Source: Mortierella alpina (taxonomy: Eukaryota; Mortierellomycota; Mortierellomycetes; Mortierellales; Mortierellaceae). Taken from it: a stretch of 64,000 nucleotides of DNA. Below are positions 45,503 through 57,233 of this stretch, in pieces; position 1 is the first letter of the stretch; every line of letters begins with the position of its first letter. The notes beneath the pieces are model-generated. The model was given only the letters and a program-made list of their open reading frames with translations, made no database searches and was not told the origin of the DNA. Where the stretch lies: assembly GCA_029449245.1 (NCBI GenBank), contig JANATF010000003.1:1922001-1986000 (forward strand), written 5' to 3'. Made by a program: the position numbers and the translations under genes.

Positions 45503-46392
45503 GATAATAGCCTCGTCTGGCAATAGTCGAATGCACTTGAACGGAGAAGTGTGTGTAAAGGGCTATTGTGGTTCTCATCTGACCGCTTGCTTTTAAAGGC
45601 CTGCGACTTCTGATGATTCGTGCTCGGTTGACCATTTTGCGTCAGATTCTGTGGCGTAATGTATGTGGGGACACGCGTTCATAGCAGAGTAAACATTCCC
45701 TGCGCACACACGACAGCTCCTGTCTTCAAGGGACAGTCTGTGAAGCAGGCGCGTGTAAACAACAACGCTCTACCTCTAAACACATGGCTTTCACATCATG
45801 AATCATGCTTGGAAGGCTGTTAGATATTAATGGTCGAAGAGAGGAAGGAAGCAATGAGGCGAAAACTGAGGATCAGCAAGAGTCTTATATTACTTAACAG
45901 TGGTTTGAGACTTGTAGGTGAGCAGGCTATGAAGATCCAACTGTAGTGCACCAGATGTACCTATTGTACCTACGAGGTTCAAAGCTCTTAACGACGATCG
46001 ACGCAATAGTATCAATGTCGAGTTTTGAATGATCATCAAGGCAAACTTTGGACAACTAGGGTCCCCTTGGAGCTTCCCAGAGGAACGCACAGTGCTCAAA
46101 GGAGAGGGCGATCGGCAATAAGAAGGGAGTGAGGAAGGTTTAAAAGGAACCGTCCGAAGAACAGCAAGAGCAAAAAAACATAAAAGAGTGCAAGGACAAG
46201 AGGGTCGACCAATCAGAGCGCGAGACGCCTCGTCCACTCACGTTCATTCGATTCGCACCCCTCGTTGCCCCCCAACCACCTCTTCTTTTTTCGTGTTCCT
46301 TCTTTTGCCTTCCTTTCGATCCCTTCATCACCTCTCCTTCATCCCTCCTCACCCATCCACATCCGCCGGTCCATCTGTATATATTCCTCATC
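45503..46392. promoter_or_regulatory. Divergent promoter region: oxygenase (-) and TRAP-alpha (+)
   Basis: 890 bp without a gene. The TRAP-alpha side has TTTAAAAGG at about 46139 and a CT-rich leader. Confidence 0.45.
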
Positions 46393-47610
46393 ATGTTCGG
46401 TCTCAAGACAACCCTCAAGGCCATCTTTGCCGGAGCCGTCCTCCTTGCCTCAGGTATATCTCGCGCGACGCCTACGAACCAGTGTTCTCATCCTGACGAG
46501 CAGAGTGTCATTCTCAAAGGAAGCATGCACATCACCACAATTGACTCTCAGTTGGCTCGGCCGCAAAAATGACAGGATGGTGTCCTCACGGGAGGGAATC
46601 GGGACCAGGGCAGCATGCTATATGCTGGAATTGCAGCACACCATGGATGAAAGATCTGCTAGATGGGCCTGATCAGAGCAGAGGAAACTAATCCACCTTG
46701 CTTTTTGTATTTCTTTACATGGTCGTGTAGTCTCTGCTCAGGAGTCTGCCTCTGCCCTGCCCAACGTCGGTATCTCTGCTGAATTCCCCAACGCCATTCC
46801 CGGATGTAAGTGTGAAGCAAGAAAGGCTCAGGCCGTCTTTCCTCGCTTTTTGCCAGTACCACCGTGAAGGGTCCAGTGAACCTCTGTTCATAGATGATGC
46901 CCTAACCAATCCACCATCATTCCATCTTATTATTGATCGCAAATGATAGTTACTCCCGATCTGATCTCTGGAGAGCCCAACAACCTCAAGGTTACCTTTC
47001 GCAACACCGGCAAGACTGATCTCAAGGTCAACTTGATTGTTGGCTCCGTAGCTGAAATCAATGACTTTAGCAACGTCATTCGCAACGTAGGTGTTTCACT
47101 CTTTCCATGGTGAATGATATATCGGATTGACGGAGAGTTTTTTTCTAATACTCCGATTCGCCTACTCTGAACCCATCGTAGTTGACTGCCTACAGATATG
47201 GTACCACCCTCAAGGCCGACGCTACTTTGATCCTCCCTTACACCATCAAGATGGAGCACGCCTCTCGCGAGGTGGGTCTGACCTTGATGGCCGACATCAT
47301 TGACTCGAGCAAGAACCACTTCCCTGTCGTTGTCTACAACAGCACCGTCAACTTCACAGAGCCCGTTCAGTCCTGGATCGACCTTCAGCTCATCTTCCTC
47401 TACGTCCTCATTGCCGGAATCTTTGTTGCGATCGGCATGTTCGTCAAGGATGCCATGGCACCTGAGGTAAAGAAGACTGCCAAGAAGTCCCCCGCCTTGA
47501 CCGCTGAGGAGCGCAAGACTGCCGAGGAGAACATGAATGTTTTGGATGAGAGCTGGATCCCTGAGAACCACAAGCCCAAGTCCCCCAAGGTCACCAGGAG
47601 ACGCGCATAA
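46393..47610 (+). CDS. SSR1: Translocon-associated protein subunit alpha (TRAP-alpha)
   Basis: Exons 46393-46453, 46731-46805, 46950-47086 and 47182-47610; 233 aa. TRAP-alpha sits beside the Sec61 channel in the ER membrane and aids translocation of nascent secretory proteins. It has a signal peptide (FAGAVLLASVSA, cleavage before QES), a lumenal beta-sandwich domain (LISGEPNNLKVTFRNTGKTD; RYGTTLKADATLILPYTIKM), two N-glycosylation sequons (NST, NFT), and the family hallmark FHPVV-like HFPVVVYNSTV. The TM helix is LIFLYVLIAGIFVAIGMFV, followed by a basic cytosolic tail. All four exons join in phase. The yeast relative is Irc22. Length and topology fit the family, although the acidic N-terminal stretch of animal TRAP-alpha is absent. 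Confidence 0.93.
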
Positions 47611-47809
47611 GCGGTCAACACGTTTACTTTCAGGAGATCTATCTTCGGCTACCTATTTCTTGCTATCTAGTCTCTGTTTGCCCACAACAGTGGATGGCTT
47701 CCACATATCATCAATAATAAATCAAGTTTTACCATATTACGTCGGAGAGTATCACTTGCATCGTTCACACAAGGTCGTCTTTAAAAGCTGGGGTCAATGA
47801 TTTATGCTA

Positions 47810-50800
47810 TCGCTGTCAGAGAGAGAGCGATGGTTCTCGATGGCTATCTGTGGTCTTGGGGAGCAGCGCCAGGCACTCGAGGCAATCCACCGCGAGGACT
47901 GTCGGGTGTGCTGCATGGTGTTTCTACAGTTTTATATGTCATTTAGCATTGCGCACAAACCTAAAAAAAAAGCACTGGCCCGCTGTGCCTGAGTTCCCAT
48001 GCTCCTTCATATGTGCCATAGGAACCGTATGGCGTCTCTTATTGGCCGATGAAGGCCCGGTTCTTGCAGATGCCTCGCGACTAGTGCCAAAGTGCTTATA
48101 ATGCGATGCTACGGGTACTGTGGGCTTGTCCAGAGCGAGCTCCATCGTCCGAGCTGCTTGAATTGCAATTATAACCACTTTCAAGATTCGGCAACATTCG
48201 GCTTCGCAAAGGCTCCTCATCTTAATGGGAAGGTCGATTCCGCAACCCAGATCGCGAAAATGAGTAAATCAAGAAAGCATTGCCTGGCGCTATGTACCAT
48301 ACTCCTAGGGCTCTGGAAATATGAACGGGATGATCAGGCGCCAAAAACTGATAGCAAAATCGCCTTCTAAAGCTGAGGTCGGAGTAGCAGAGAAAGTGAG
48401 CCCTTGGGGACGTCATGGCTCCTGATGGCTACCCTGTCGCTTTGGTACCGGTGCCAGGCACCCAGTGCGATCCGCTGGGACTCTCTGGTGAGCTGCATGG
48501 TGTTTCTGCAGCATTATATGTAATTTTGCACAACGCACAACCTTAAAAATAACAAAATGGGCCTGTGCCTGAGTTCCCATACACCTTCATATGTGCCATA
48601 GGAACCGTATGGCGTCTCTTATTGGCCGATCAGGGCTGGTTCTTGCAGATGCCTCTTGACTAGTGCCGAAGTGCTTATAATGCAATGCTACCGGTACTGT
48701 GAGCTTGTCCAGAGCGAGCTCCGTCGTCTGAGCTGCTTGAATTGCAATTATAACCACTTTCAAGATTCGGCAACATTCGGCTTCTCAATGGCTCTACATT
48801 TTGATGGGAAGGTCGATTCCACAACTCAGATGGTGAAGATGAGTAAACAAGAAAACAATGCTGGGCCTGATGTACCACACTCCCGAGGCTCGAGAAAAGT
48901 CGATGGAATGTGCAGCCGACAAAAACACCATTAGCAAACTAAAAGTCATATAGTTCACGAGCTCACTATGGCAGAGAGCCCTGGGTACCGCAATGGCTCC
49001 CAATGGTTACCTGGCGGTCCCGGTAGCAGTGCCAAGCACTCTAAACGATCCGCGAGGACTGTGTGGCGCGCTGCATGGTGTTTATACAGTTTTATATGTC
49101 ATTTAGCATTGCGCACAAACCTAAAAAAAGCACTGGCCCGCTGTGCCTGAGTTCCCATGCTCCTTCATATGGGCCATGGGAACCGTATGGCGTCTCTTAT
49201 TGGCCGATCAAGGTCCGGTTGTTGCAGATGCCTCTCGATTAGTGCCAAAGTGCTTATAATGCGATGCTACGGGTACTGTGGGCTTGTCCAGAGTGAGCTC
49301 CATCGTCCGAACTGGCTGAATTGCAATTATAACCACTTTCAAGATTCGGCAACATTCGCTTCGCAAAGGCTCCTCATCTTAATGGGAAGGTCGATTCCGC
49401 AACTCAGATCGCGAAAATGAGTAAATCAAGAAAGCAGTGCCTGGCGCTATGTACCATACTCCTAGGGCTCTGGAAAAGTGAATGGGATGATCAGGCGCCA
49501 AAACTGAATAAGTAAAATCGCCTTCTAAAGCTGAGGTAGGAGTAGCAGAAAAAGAGAGCGCTAGGGGATGTCGTGGCTCTCGATGGCTACCCTATGGCCT
49601 GGGTACCGGTGCCAGGCACTCAATGCGACCCGTGAGGAATCTCTGGTGAGCTGCATGGTGTTTCTGCAGCATTATATGTAATTTTGCACAGCGCACAACC
49701 TTAAAAATAACAAAATGGGCCTGTGCCTGAGTTCCCATGCTCCTTCATATGTGCCATAGGAACCGTATGGCGTCTCTTATTGGCCGATCAAGGCCAGGTT
49801 CTTGCAGATGCCTCGCGACTAGTGTCGAAGTGCTTATAATGCGATGCTACTAGTACTGTGGGCTTGTCCAGAGCGAGCTCCATCGTCTGAGCTGCTTGAA
49901 TTGCAATTATAACCACTTTCAAGATTCGGCAACATTCGGCTTCTCAATGGCTCTACATTTTGATGGGAAGGTCGATTCCACAACTCAGATGGTGAAGATG
50001 AGTAAACAAGAAAACAATGCTGGGCCTGATGTACCACACTCCCGAGGCTCGAGAAAAGTCGATGGAATGTGCAGCCGACAAAAACACCATTAGCAAACTA
50101 AAAGTCATATAGTTCACGAGCTCACTATGGCAGAGAGCCCTGGGTACCGCAATGGCTCCCAATGGTTACCTGGCGGTCCCGGTAGCAGTGCCAAGCACTC
50201 TAAACGATCCGCGAGGACTGTGTGGCGCGCTGCATGGTGTTTATACAGTTTTATATGTCATTTAGCATTGCGCACAAACCTAAAAAAAGCACTGGCCCGC
50301 TGTGCCTGAGTTCCCATGCTCCTTCATATGGGCCATAGGAACCGTATGGCGTCTCTTATTGGCCGATCAAGGTCCGGTTGTTGCAGATGCCTCTCGATTA
50401 GTGTCGAAGTGCTTATAATGCGATGCTACGGGTACTGTGGGCTTGTCCAGAGCGAGCTCCATCGTCCGAGCTGCTTGAATTGCAATTATAACCACTTTCA
50501 AGATTCGGCAACATTCGGCTTCGCATAGGCTCCTCATCTTAATGGGAAGGTCGATTCCGCAACCCAGATCGCGAAAATGAGTAAATCAAGAAAGCATTGC
50601 CTGGCGCTATGTACCATACTCCTAGGGCTCTGGAAATATGAACGGGATGATCAGGCGCCAAAAACTGATAGCAAAATCGCCTTCTAAAGCTGAGGTCGGA
50701 GTAGCAGAGAAAGTGAGCCCTTGGGGACGTCATGGCTCCTGATGGCTACCCTGTCGCTTGGGTACCGGTGCCAGGCACCCAGTGCGATCCGCTGGGACTC

Positions 50801-51080
50801 TCTGGTGAGCTGCATGGTATTTCTGCAGCATTATATGTAATTTTGCACAACGCACAACCTTAAAAATAACAAAATGGGCCTGTGCCTGAGTTCCCATACA
50901 CCTTCATATGGGCCATAGCATCCATATGGCGTCTCTTATTAGCCGATCAGGACTGGTTCTTGCAGATGCCTCTTGACTAGTGCCGAATTGATTATAACGC
51001 GATGCGACCGGTACTGTGGGTTTGTCCAGAGTGAGCTCGATCGTCCGAGTTGCTTGAATTGCAATTATAACCAATTTCAA
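47810..51080. repeat. Tandem satellite-like array, about 580-bp monomers in an A/B dimeric higher-order pattern
   Basis: Six head-to-tail monomers begin (ATGGYTAYC anchor) at 47840, 48425, 49003, 49583, 50162 and 50742; the last is truncated at about 51080. A second internal anchor (GGCGTCTCTTATT) is at 48031, 48611, 49189, 49769, 50348 and 50928, spacings 578-580. Odd (A) and even (B) copies differ from each other but match their own type at 1159 or 2317 bp offsets, so the true period is about 1.16 kb. All monomers share a core around GAATTGCAATTATAACC and a GGTCGATTCC stretch (for example 48232-48241). No long open frame is conserved across both types. No terminal repeats or transposase are seen. 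Confidence 0.93.
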
Positions 51081-51571
51081 AAGAATCTTCCTCAAAAACT
51101 GCATTTTCAAAGTCGCACACACACAGACGTTCCATTCATCATTCAAAACCCTTGCCGACAAACGTCTGTTATATATAGCATTCAGTCTAAAACGCCTATA
51201 CTATATGAATATAACCTTCTGCACGCCAATGAGAGGCGTCAGTGAGGGTGGTTTTATGGTGGGTGTTGGATGTTGCTCGTATGCTGATGCAAGGGATCTC
51301 AGGCACGGCATTTCCAATGCACATTTCAAGTCATGGGCGAAAACATGGATTTTATGGGGTTTATTGTGGATTTGGTATGGAACGTCTCTAGTCGCGTCCG
51401 TGTGCAAATATTTTTTTTAAATGTGAATGAAGATAATGAGCTACTGTATGCAAAGTATAGACACTTTTCCCAAGACAACACTACAACGCGTTGTTAGCAT
51501 CATCCAAAGGAGCTAGGAACTGGTCCCTTACGGATGGTGCCATCAGGGATCTTGAGTGGGGGCAGGCTTCT
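51081..51571. other. Short region between the array and the secreted-protein gene
   Basis: 491 bp, AT-richer than average, with an ACACACACAGAC tract near 51115. No gene seen. The right end is 3'UTR of the minus-strand gene. Confidence 0.4.
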
Positions 51572-52145
51572 TTACTCGAGAGCCATGTACCACTCGCTCT
51601 TGGAGACGGTCTTGGTGCGGAGGTTGATTCTGAACCAGAGGTAGTCGTGGAATCCGCGCCACTTGTACAGGGCATACTTGAAGTTAGTAGGAGGCGTGAT
51701 CTTGGGCTCAGCGGCCTTAAGCTGCTTCAGAATCTCGGCAGGGATCGTGTCGGAGGGTCCCATGGTCTCCTCAACGAGGCTAGCCTTGGTACCGGACTTG
51801 CTAAGAGCCTCACGCAATTGCTACATAGTGGCGCGAGAGGGGCAGGTGAAGAGAGGAGGAAGACATATGTCAACAAAAAGAAACAAAAGAGACCCGTATC
51901 TTGAAGGCTGATCCAGGAGTTAATAGTACCTCCATGACTTGATGCTTCTTGCCGTTGAAGGCATCAACATCCTCGTTGAATTCCTGGCCATCCCAGTGAC
52001 CTTGGACCTGGCGCAATGCCTTGAAGTCGTTGCCAAGGGCGACGAGGTCAGTGCCGGTAACGGGGGCAGCCGAGACGGTGATGAGGCCGAGGAAGGCGAC
52101 GCTCAGCGCCATGAGGACAACAGCGGTGGATCGACGGAAGAACAT
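51572..52145 (-). CDS. Small secreted protein, unknown function
   Basis: Exons 52145-51930 and 51820-51572 (109-bp intron, phase 0); 154 aa. A clear signal peptide (MFFRRSTAVVLMALSVAFLG, cleavage near VSA/AP) is followed by a compact domain with conserved-looking QGHWDGQEFNEDVDAFNGKK and YKWRGFHDYLWFRI blocks. I associate this pattern (GHWD...VDAFNGKKH, WRGFHDYLWF) with a widespread uncharacterised fungal secreted-protein family, but have no name for it. There are no Cys pairs, TM helix or GPI tail. A TATATAAA element lies about 96 bp upstream on the same strand. Confidence 0.8.
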
Positions 52146-52240
52146 GGTCGTTGACTTGCTTGGAAGAGATTGGTGTTGGTTGAAGATGCTGTGAGAGATG
52201 GGATGAAGATAAAAAAAGAGGAGGGGAGCAGATGATCCTT

Positions 52241-52248
52241 TTTATATA
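52241..52248 (-). promoter_or_regulatory. TATA box of small secreted-protein gene
   Basis: Reads TATATAAA on the minus strand, about 96 bp upstream of the start codon at 52145. Confidence 0.55.
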
Positions 52249-54227
52249 GATCACCAATGAGATTTTTGGGCAAATGATATTCTCGGCACGAATCCTAGCC
52301 GAAGGAAAGACTTTGTATGTCGGAGAAAGAGGACCAGGAGGACGGAGTGCTCTATAGGAAGGAAAGGATGGAAGAATGCAGCAGTGAGGGAGACAGACCA
52401 CTGTAGAATGTCAGCCCATCCTGAGAGAGAGTACAAATCAACTATAACCCCACCATAAAATGGTTTACAGTACGGTATCAGCAAACACACATCATTTCGC
52501 ACCATCTGAAAAATGCATCCTACGCACTTGGGTTCCGAAAACCATAACGTTGACCGCGGTCCGGTGATACACGGAGCTAAGAGACGCGAGTTTTTTTCTC
52601 TTATATTTTTTTTGCCTTGGCTCGCACAAAGGAAAAAGTAACTGTGCGGTGACATGAGGTTTGTCTCTTTCTTCCAGCCCCGCTCCGACCACGTCCTTTG
52701 AGTACTGGTTGTATTACTAGTGTACAATGCTGCGCATGGGCATTCATGCATCAATCCAGCGTAGAGCAATTGTTCTTTCATAGCCTAGGCTGAGGCTGCT
52801 GGGAAAGTGCGTGGTCCTACCCGATCCAATGGCATGGGTTGCCTCCCTTACCCGGTTGGATCGTAGGTATGCTAGCTGAGTTCATTTTGGACGATGTACA
52901 GCGGTCCTTCAAATTCGCCTTGCTCTGCGGGCGTGCATTCTTTCTCTTTTCTTTTCGGGTAGCAGAACCTATGCGCTCTCTCATTCTTTTTCTTAATTTC
53001 TTTTTTGTTCTTGTCCTTTCTGCATCTTTCCGGTCATTCTGTGCTCAGATAGAGCTGGTTTTTTGTTAGGGCTGGATGCTTCTATTCCCACGCTCGTTCC
53101 AATTCGTTCTATTCCAGTCCCTCGCTCCGCCCACCCAAACCGTTCATCTTGAGAGCCTTGTGCTTCTATTCTATATCATTCCCATCAGAACACTCCGGTG
53201 CATGGTGACAGTTAAACTAACCATAGATTTCATCCACAGTACATCCACTGGAAGTATGAGGGGACCCAGCGCTAATCTTGACCGCTTCGTTTGCTTGTGC
53301 GGGTTTTTACAGACCTCGCGTCGCGTCGCATTATTTCTGTATCTCGCGTATACTGCTCATGGGTTACAGTGCTTAGTCCCATCAACTACAGTATCATTAT
53401 GTACAGCAGGATTTGATTAGCCATCCAATATCCTTCGTCCAGCTCCTTCATGTTCAGCGCTCGCTTGCGCCTCACATTTTTACGCCTTTCTACAAGTGGT
53501 GAGCTGCATACGATAGCTAGAGCATTTCCTCTCAACCATGGTCCTTGTCCATCGCGCATGTTTATACAGCGCATGCTCATGAGGCAATGAATGACCAAGC
53601 TGAGTAGCAACATCTAGTGAAATCTGAGAAGGTGCAGGCTATAGTCTACTACCCGGCTAACGGTAATAGATGCGCAGCGTGGCGTCTTCGTCATCTTGAA
53701 TGCAAATGTTCCCTGTGTCCATTCGGCTGAGTGTTGGTAAATGGTATAGTAATCCCACGCTGTTTACTCTGTCTACTGCAGATATTCAATCCAAGGGAGG
53801 CGTCTACAGCGCGGCATCGCAGATCTGGGATATTGGATGATCCAGATCTCGGGCAATATTATTTGTTGGCGGGCGCTCAAATATTCTCTTTTGACCAGTA
53901 CGGCGCACAGTTTTCGGTACGCATGCATGTCGGCCGTTACAATCTCATCCCTCTCACTCTTTCATGTGCAAAGTTGCCATGCATGGCGATCATACTTACA
54001 TTTTATTTCTGTTCTTTTTCAGGTTTGCTAAACAGCGCAGTCGCATTTTATGTCCTTCAGCGTAAAAGGTGCCAGACTGGAAAATATATACAATACGCAA
54101 GGAGCCTCGAATGGCGTAAGTGAGGCGGTCTCGATCACCTTTGGTAGCAGAGAGAAGAAACGTGCAGCTTCGAAAATGGGTGCCGATTGCTGATAGGGTG
54201 CTCCATCGAGAAACGACGGAACGCAGG
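52249..54227. other. 2-kb region without a supported gene
   Basis: It lies upstream of the secreted-protein gene and downstream of the CCR4-like gene. Several frames of 60-176 codons exist on both strands (for example 52251-52781 minus, 53731-54123 plus) but none shows family motifs or paired splice sites that extend it. No repeat copies from the adjacent array were seen. Confidence 0.4.
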
Positions 54228-56642
54228 CTAGACAATATTGAACCATGCTGCGAGCGACAAATGGTCCGATCCAAAGTCCAAAGTGGGCATCCCGTAAGTC
54301 TCACTCAACTCTGTGCATGGCAGTTTGAGGCGAGCAGAAACTTCCAGACCATGACCCGACCCTGGGTGACCACTGTGACCGTGGCTAGGGGATGAACCTC
54401 TCAAATGACCGTAAAGAATATAGTCGCAGGTCATACGCGCGCGCTTATGAAATGTGGTCCACTGTCTGTTGTAAGATTCGGCATTTTGATAATGTATCTC
54501 GCCATGTCGCCCAAATGACTTTCGTCCCGAATATGCGTTTTCAAAGTTGAAGGGCTGAGATACTATCGGATCCAGCGGGTTGAGTCCAGTGTTCAAGGGA
54601 TGATTTGTCATATCAACACTTTCGCACCTGTGAGGGTTGACCGCCGGTGGCAAACCAATCATGCCTGTGTCGGGGCCGGTAGTCATTGCAAACGCATGGT
54701 GAAATCGGCCAAGGTTGTTTTCAAAGTACTTCGCTGGTCCATGATACACTCCACCGGTTCCTGACATGAAGTTTTCCGGCATCTTTGACACATCAACATA
54801 GTCTAGTGGGTTATAGGAATGGGTGGTTGATCAACCTCGTAGCAAAAAGCCCACTGATTTTGGAACATATGCGAAAAAAAAACAACAAGGGCAGTACACT
54901 TACTTGACATCAAGAATCTCATCAGAAGACTGTCCGGCACAAGATTCAGATCACCGCATAAAACTATGTGCATGATTGGGATCTGTTAACATCGTCATGA
55001 TCTGTAGCGAAAAGGCAACCTCCGCAGAAGGCATGGCGCACCGAGTAAAGACTTACCAATGGGTATCGCATTAAGTTGTTGTTTCATCAATAGCTCTGCC
55101 CTGTCAAGCAACATTTTCAGCTGCGCTAGCTTGATCATTCCTCGTCGATGATTGAACAGGATATGGGTGGTAGCCACACAAATTGTCTTGGTAGGAGTTG
55201 AACCTGAAAGGTTTTGTGCAATCGCAGTGTTAACGTGAGTTCAAGGTTACCATTACAACGAGATTGTTAAATCCAAGCGAGAGTACTCATTTCTTTCCAT
55301 ACCTTTTCCAATGACGTCCAGTATAGCCACAATGCCAACATTCTCAGATGTAGATGCGAAGGCATTTGATTGATATTCCACAAAATCTATGCATTGCGCA
55401 CTGATTCTAAGCGACCACGAGAAGGGTGATTAGCATTTGCAGAATAGTCCGTTATAGAGAGTAGGTGCCTCCAGTTCTCTCACCTGGACTTGAGATAGAA
55501 TAAAGCGCATCCATCAACTTTGGAACCTGTCCGCTTCTTGAAAGCGCCATGATAGCCACGGCTACGGAACATTGGCTCAAACGCATAAACGTAATCCTGC
55601 TCATCCAGCTCCTGTAGACAGAAAATATCAAGATTCGTGGCTATGTTGGCATAAGGTAATGAAAGAGATGTTATGTACATGGTATAAAAGTCAGCGGTTG
55701 GGCACAATATATCAACAGCAACGATGAAGGTGTCTTACACTGGAGTTCTACTAGTAAAGCCGCGCAACGTCGTTTCCAGTTCAATGCCACGTCCAAGTAC
55801 CCGTGGTAAAGGTGACGGTTGCTGTGCGCCAGACTGTTCGCTAGCAGGTTGTATGTCATAATGCTGAACGATGGGATCCCGGAACCCTTCACTCCAGTCG
55901 TTTCCATGTTCTCCCACTGTCGATTGCAAGCCAGATTGCTTTGGAAATGATCCACGGTTGCGTAGTTCTGTTCCTGCCAGTTCTGGCGGTGCTGCTTCTT
56001 GGGGTGCTCCTTTGGCCTCTTAAATCGACGCGTGTCATGTGTATTTTGTCGGTGAGCCTCGCGACTCTGGGATCCTTCCATCGTAGACGAGCTTCGAGGA
56101 CCACCTTTCGGAGGACGACAGTATGGATCATGCTCTACAGTTGTGTTGCGCTGTAATGAGGTTGAGGAGGATCCTGTAGTGTTCATAGAATGCTTGGTCC
56201 TTGAATGAGACTTGCTGCTGTCCTTGTTCTTCCTGGCGACGACTCTTGCATGTCCCTTGTTCTTGGTGGAGGAGGATGCTTCATCGTCTTCGGGAATGGT
56301 TATGACAACCTCCTTCAATGCCTCTGTGGTCGAGGCAAGACTTGATGGAGGTGTATGCTTATGTTTGCCATGCCGTCGGTAGAAGGTTTGCGCAGATTCG
56401 CGCGGAGTGGCTGTGAGAGTTCGGATTGCAGCTACGGCGGACGGTGTATCGCTCCTGCTCAACGGTGCAGGTTGGCTTGCATTGATCCTGTCGGACTCCA
56501 TGAGCTTGACAATTGCGGTTTTTCTAGTGGTGGAGGTGCCGGCTAGAGGTGTGGCGGATCTGCACAAGAGCGACACTCGGGAGACAATCGTCCTTGGGTG
56601 CTGTTGAAGGGATCGAAGGAGCACATTGCACACTTCAGTCAT
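54228..56642 (-). CDS. CCR4/Angel-type endonuclease-exonuclease-phosphatase family protein, with a frame conflict
   Basis: Exons 56642-55739, 55640-55484, 55406-55303, 55203-55057, 54982-54904 and 54802-54228; about 655 aa. After a roughly 260-residue Ser/Arg-rich leader the EEP fold reads in order: FSIMTYNLLANSL, NWKRRCAALLVELQ, LDIFCLQELDE (catalytic Glu), RSRGYHGAFKKRTG with DGCALFY, SAQCIDFVEY, VATTHILFNHRR, LCGDLNLVPDS (catalytic Asp/Asn), and the terminal DFGSDHLSL (catalytic Asp/His). It resembles Angel/CCR4 poly(A) or cyclic-phosphate nucleases. All junctions are in phase except exon 4 to exon 5. The GTAAGT donor leaves one base, but exon 5 (acceptor TTAACAG) must start a codon. No canonical alternative resolves it, so an indel, unusual splicing or a pseudogene is possible. 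Confidence 0.75.
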
Positions 56643-57233
56643 GGTCGCGTAGAAAGGCCAGAGGCACTTTCCAATAAACAACAAAATCCTATTGGCCACC
56701 TCACGTCTCCTGGCGCACACACCTTCGCCGCTGCAAATTGCCCCCTTCGACTGCGCGTAAAACAATCGCGTCTGCCACTGTAGATCGTTACAAAGAGTGT
56801 GGTCAGAACAGCCGGGGCCTCAAGGCGATGTCCGGAGAGAAGAGACGTGTACAGTACAAGCAATTGTGCGATCCCCATAGCTCACAGAAGATTGTTAAAT
56901 GAACGAACTCTTACTGCGTTGTGGGAAGTATCCTCGTTTGAAAGACGATTTCTCTCTGCTTTTGTTCTTCCCCCTTCACCAGCAAGGTATACATATGCTT
57001 CCAGGCAGACTACAAGATGTTTTATGTTCGTCAGGGTCTTCTGTCTATTGTACCATTCAAAGTCGTGTAGCGTGTTAGGTCATTTTCATGGCGCATTTAG
57101 CAAAGCACTTGAAGCATGCTTCGAGGAAATGATGTGTACCGCAAGCAGATCGCGCGTCGAGGGTTTCATAGTCATAATTTTTCTGAGCTTCTGCTGTTTC
57201 GTCTTTTGTTTCCTCTCCTCACTCAGTCAAGGA
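56643..57233. promoter_or_regulatory. Divergent region: CCR4-like gene (-) and rhomboid gene (+)
   Basis: 591 bp. The rhomboid frame is open upstream of the chosen start, but that part reads like TTT/CTC-rich leader. No separate gene. Confidence 0.45.

Noticed and set aside
47810-51080. CRISPR array or clustered gene family as explanation of the repeats
   Set aside because: The units are about 580 bp with no short repeat/unique spacer pattern. Frames inside are short and not conserved between A and B monomers.
56799-57233. Upstream extension of the rhomboid frame (start at 56799 or 57021)
   Set aside because: The sequence is CT/TTT-rich leader with hydrophobic runs unlike a mitochondrial presequence. 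ATG 57234 gives the expected length and a presequence-like start.
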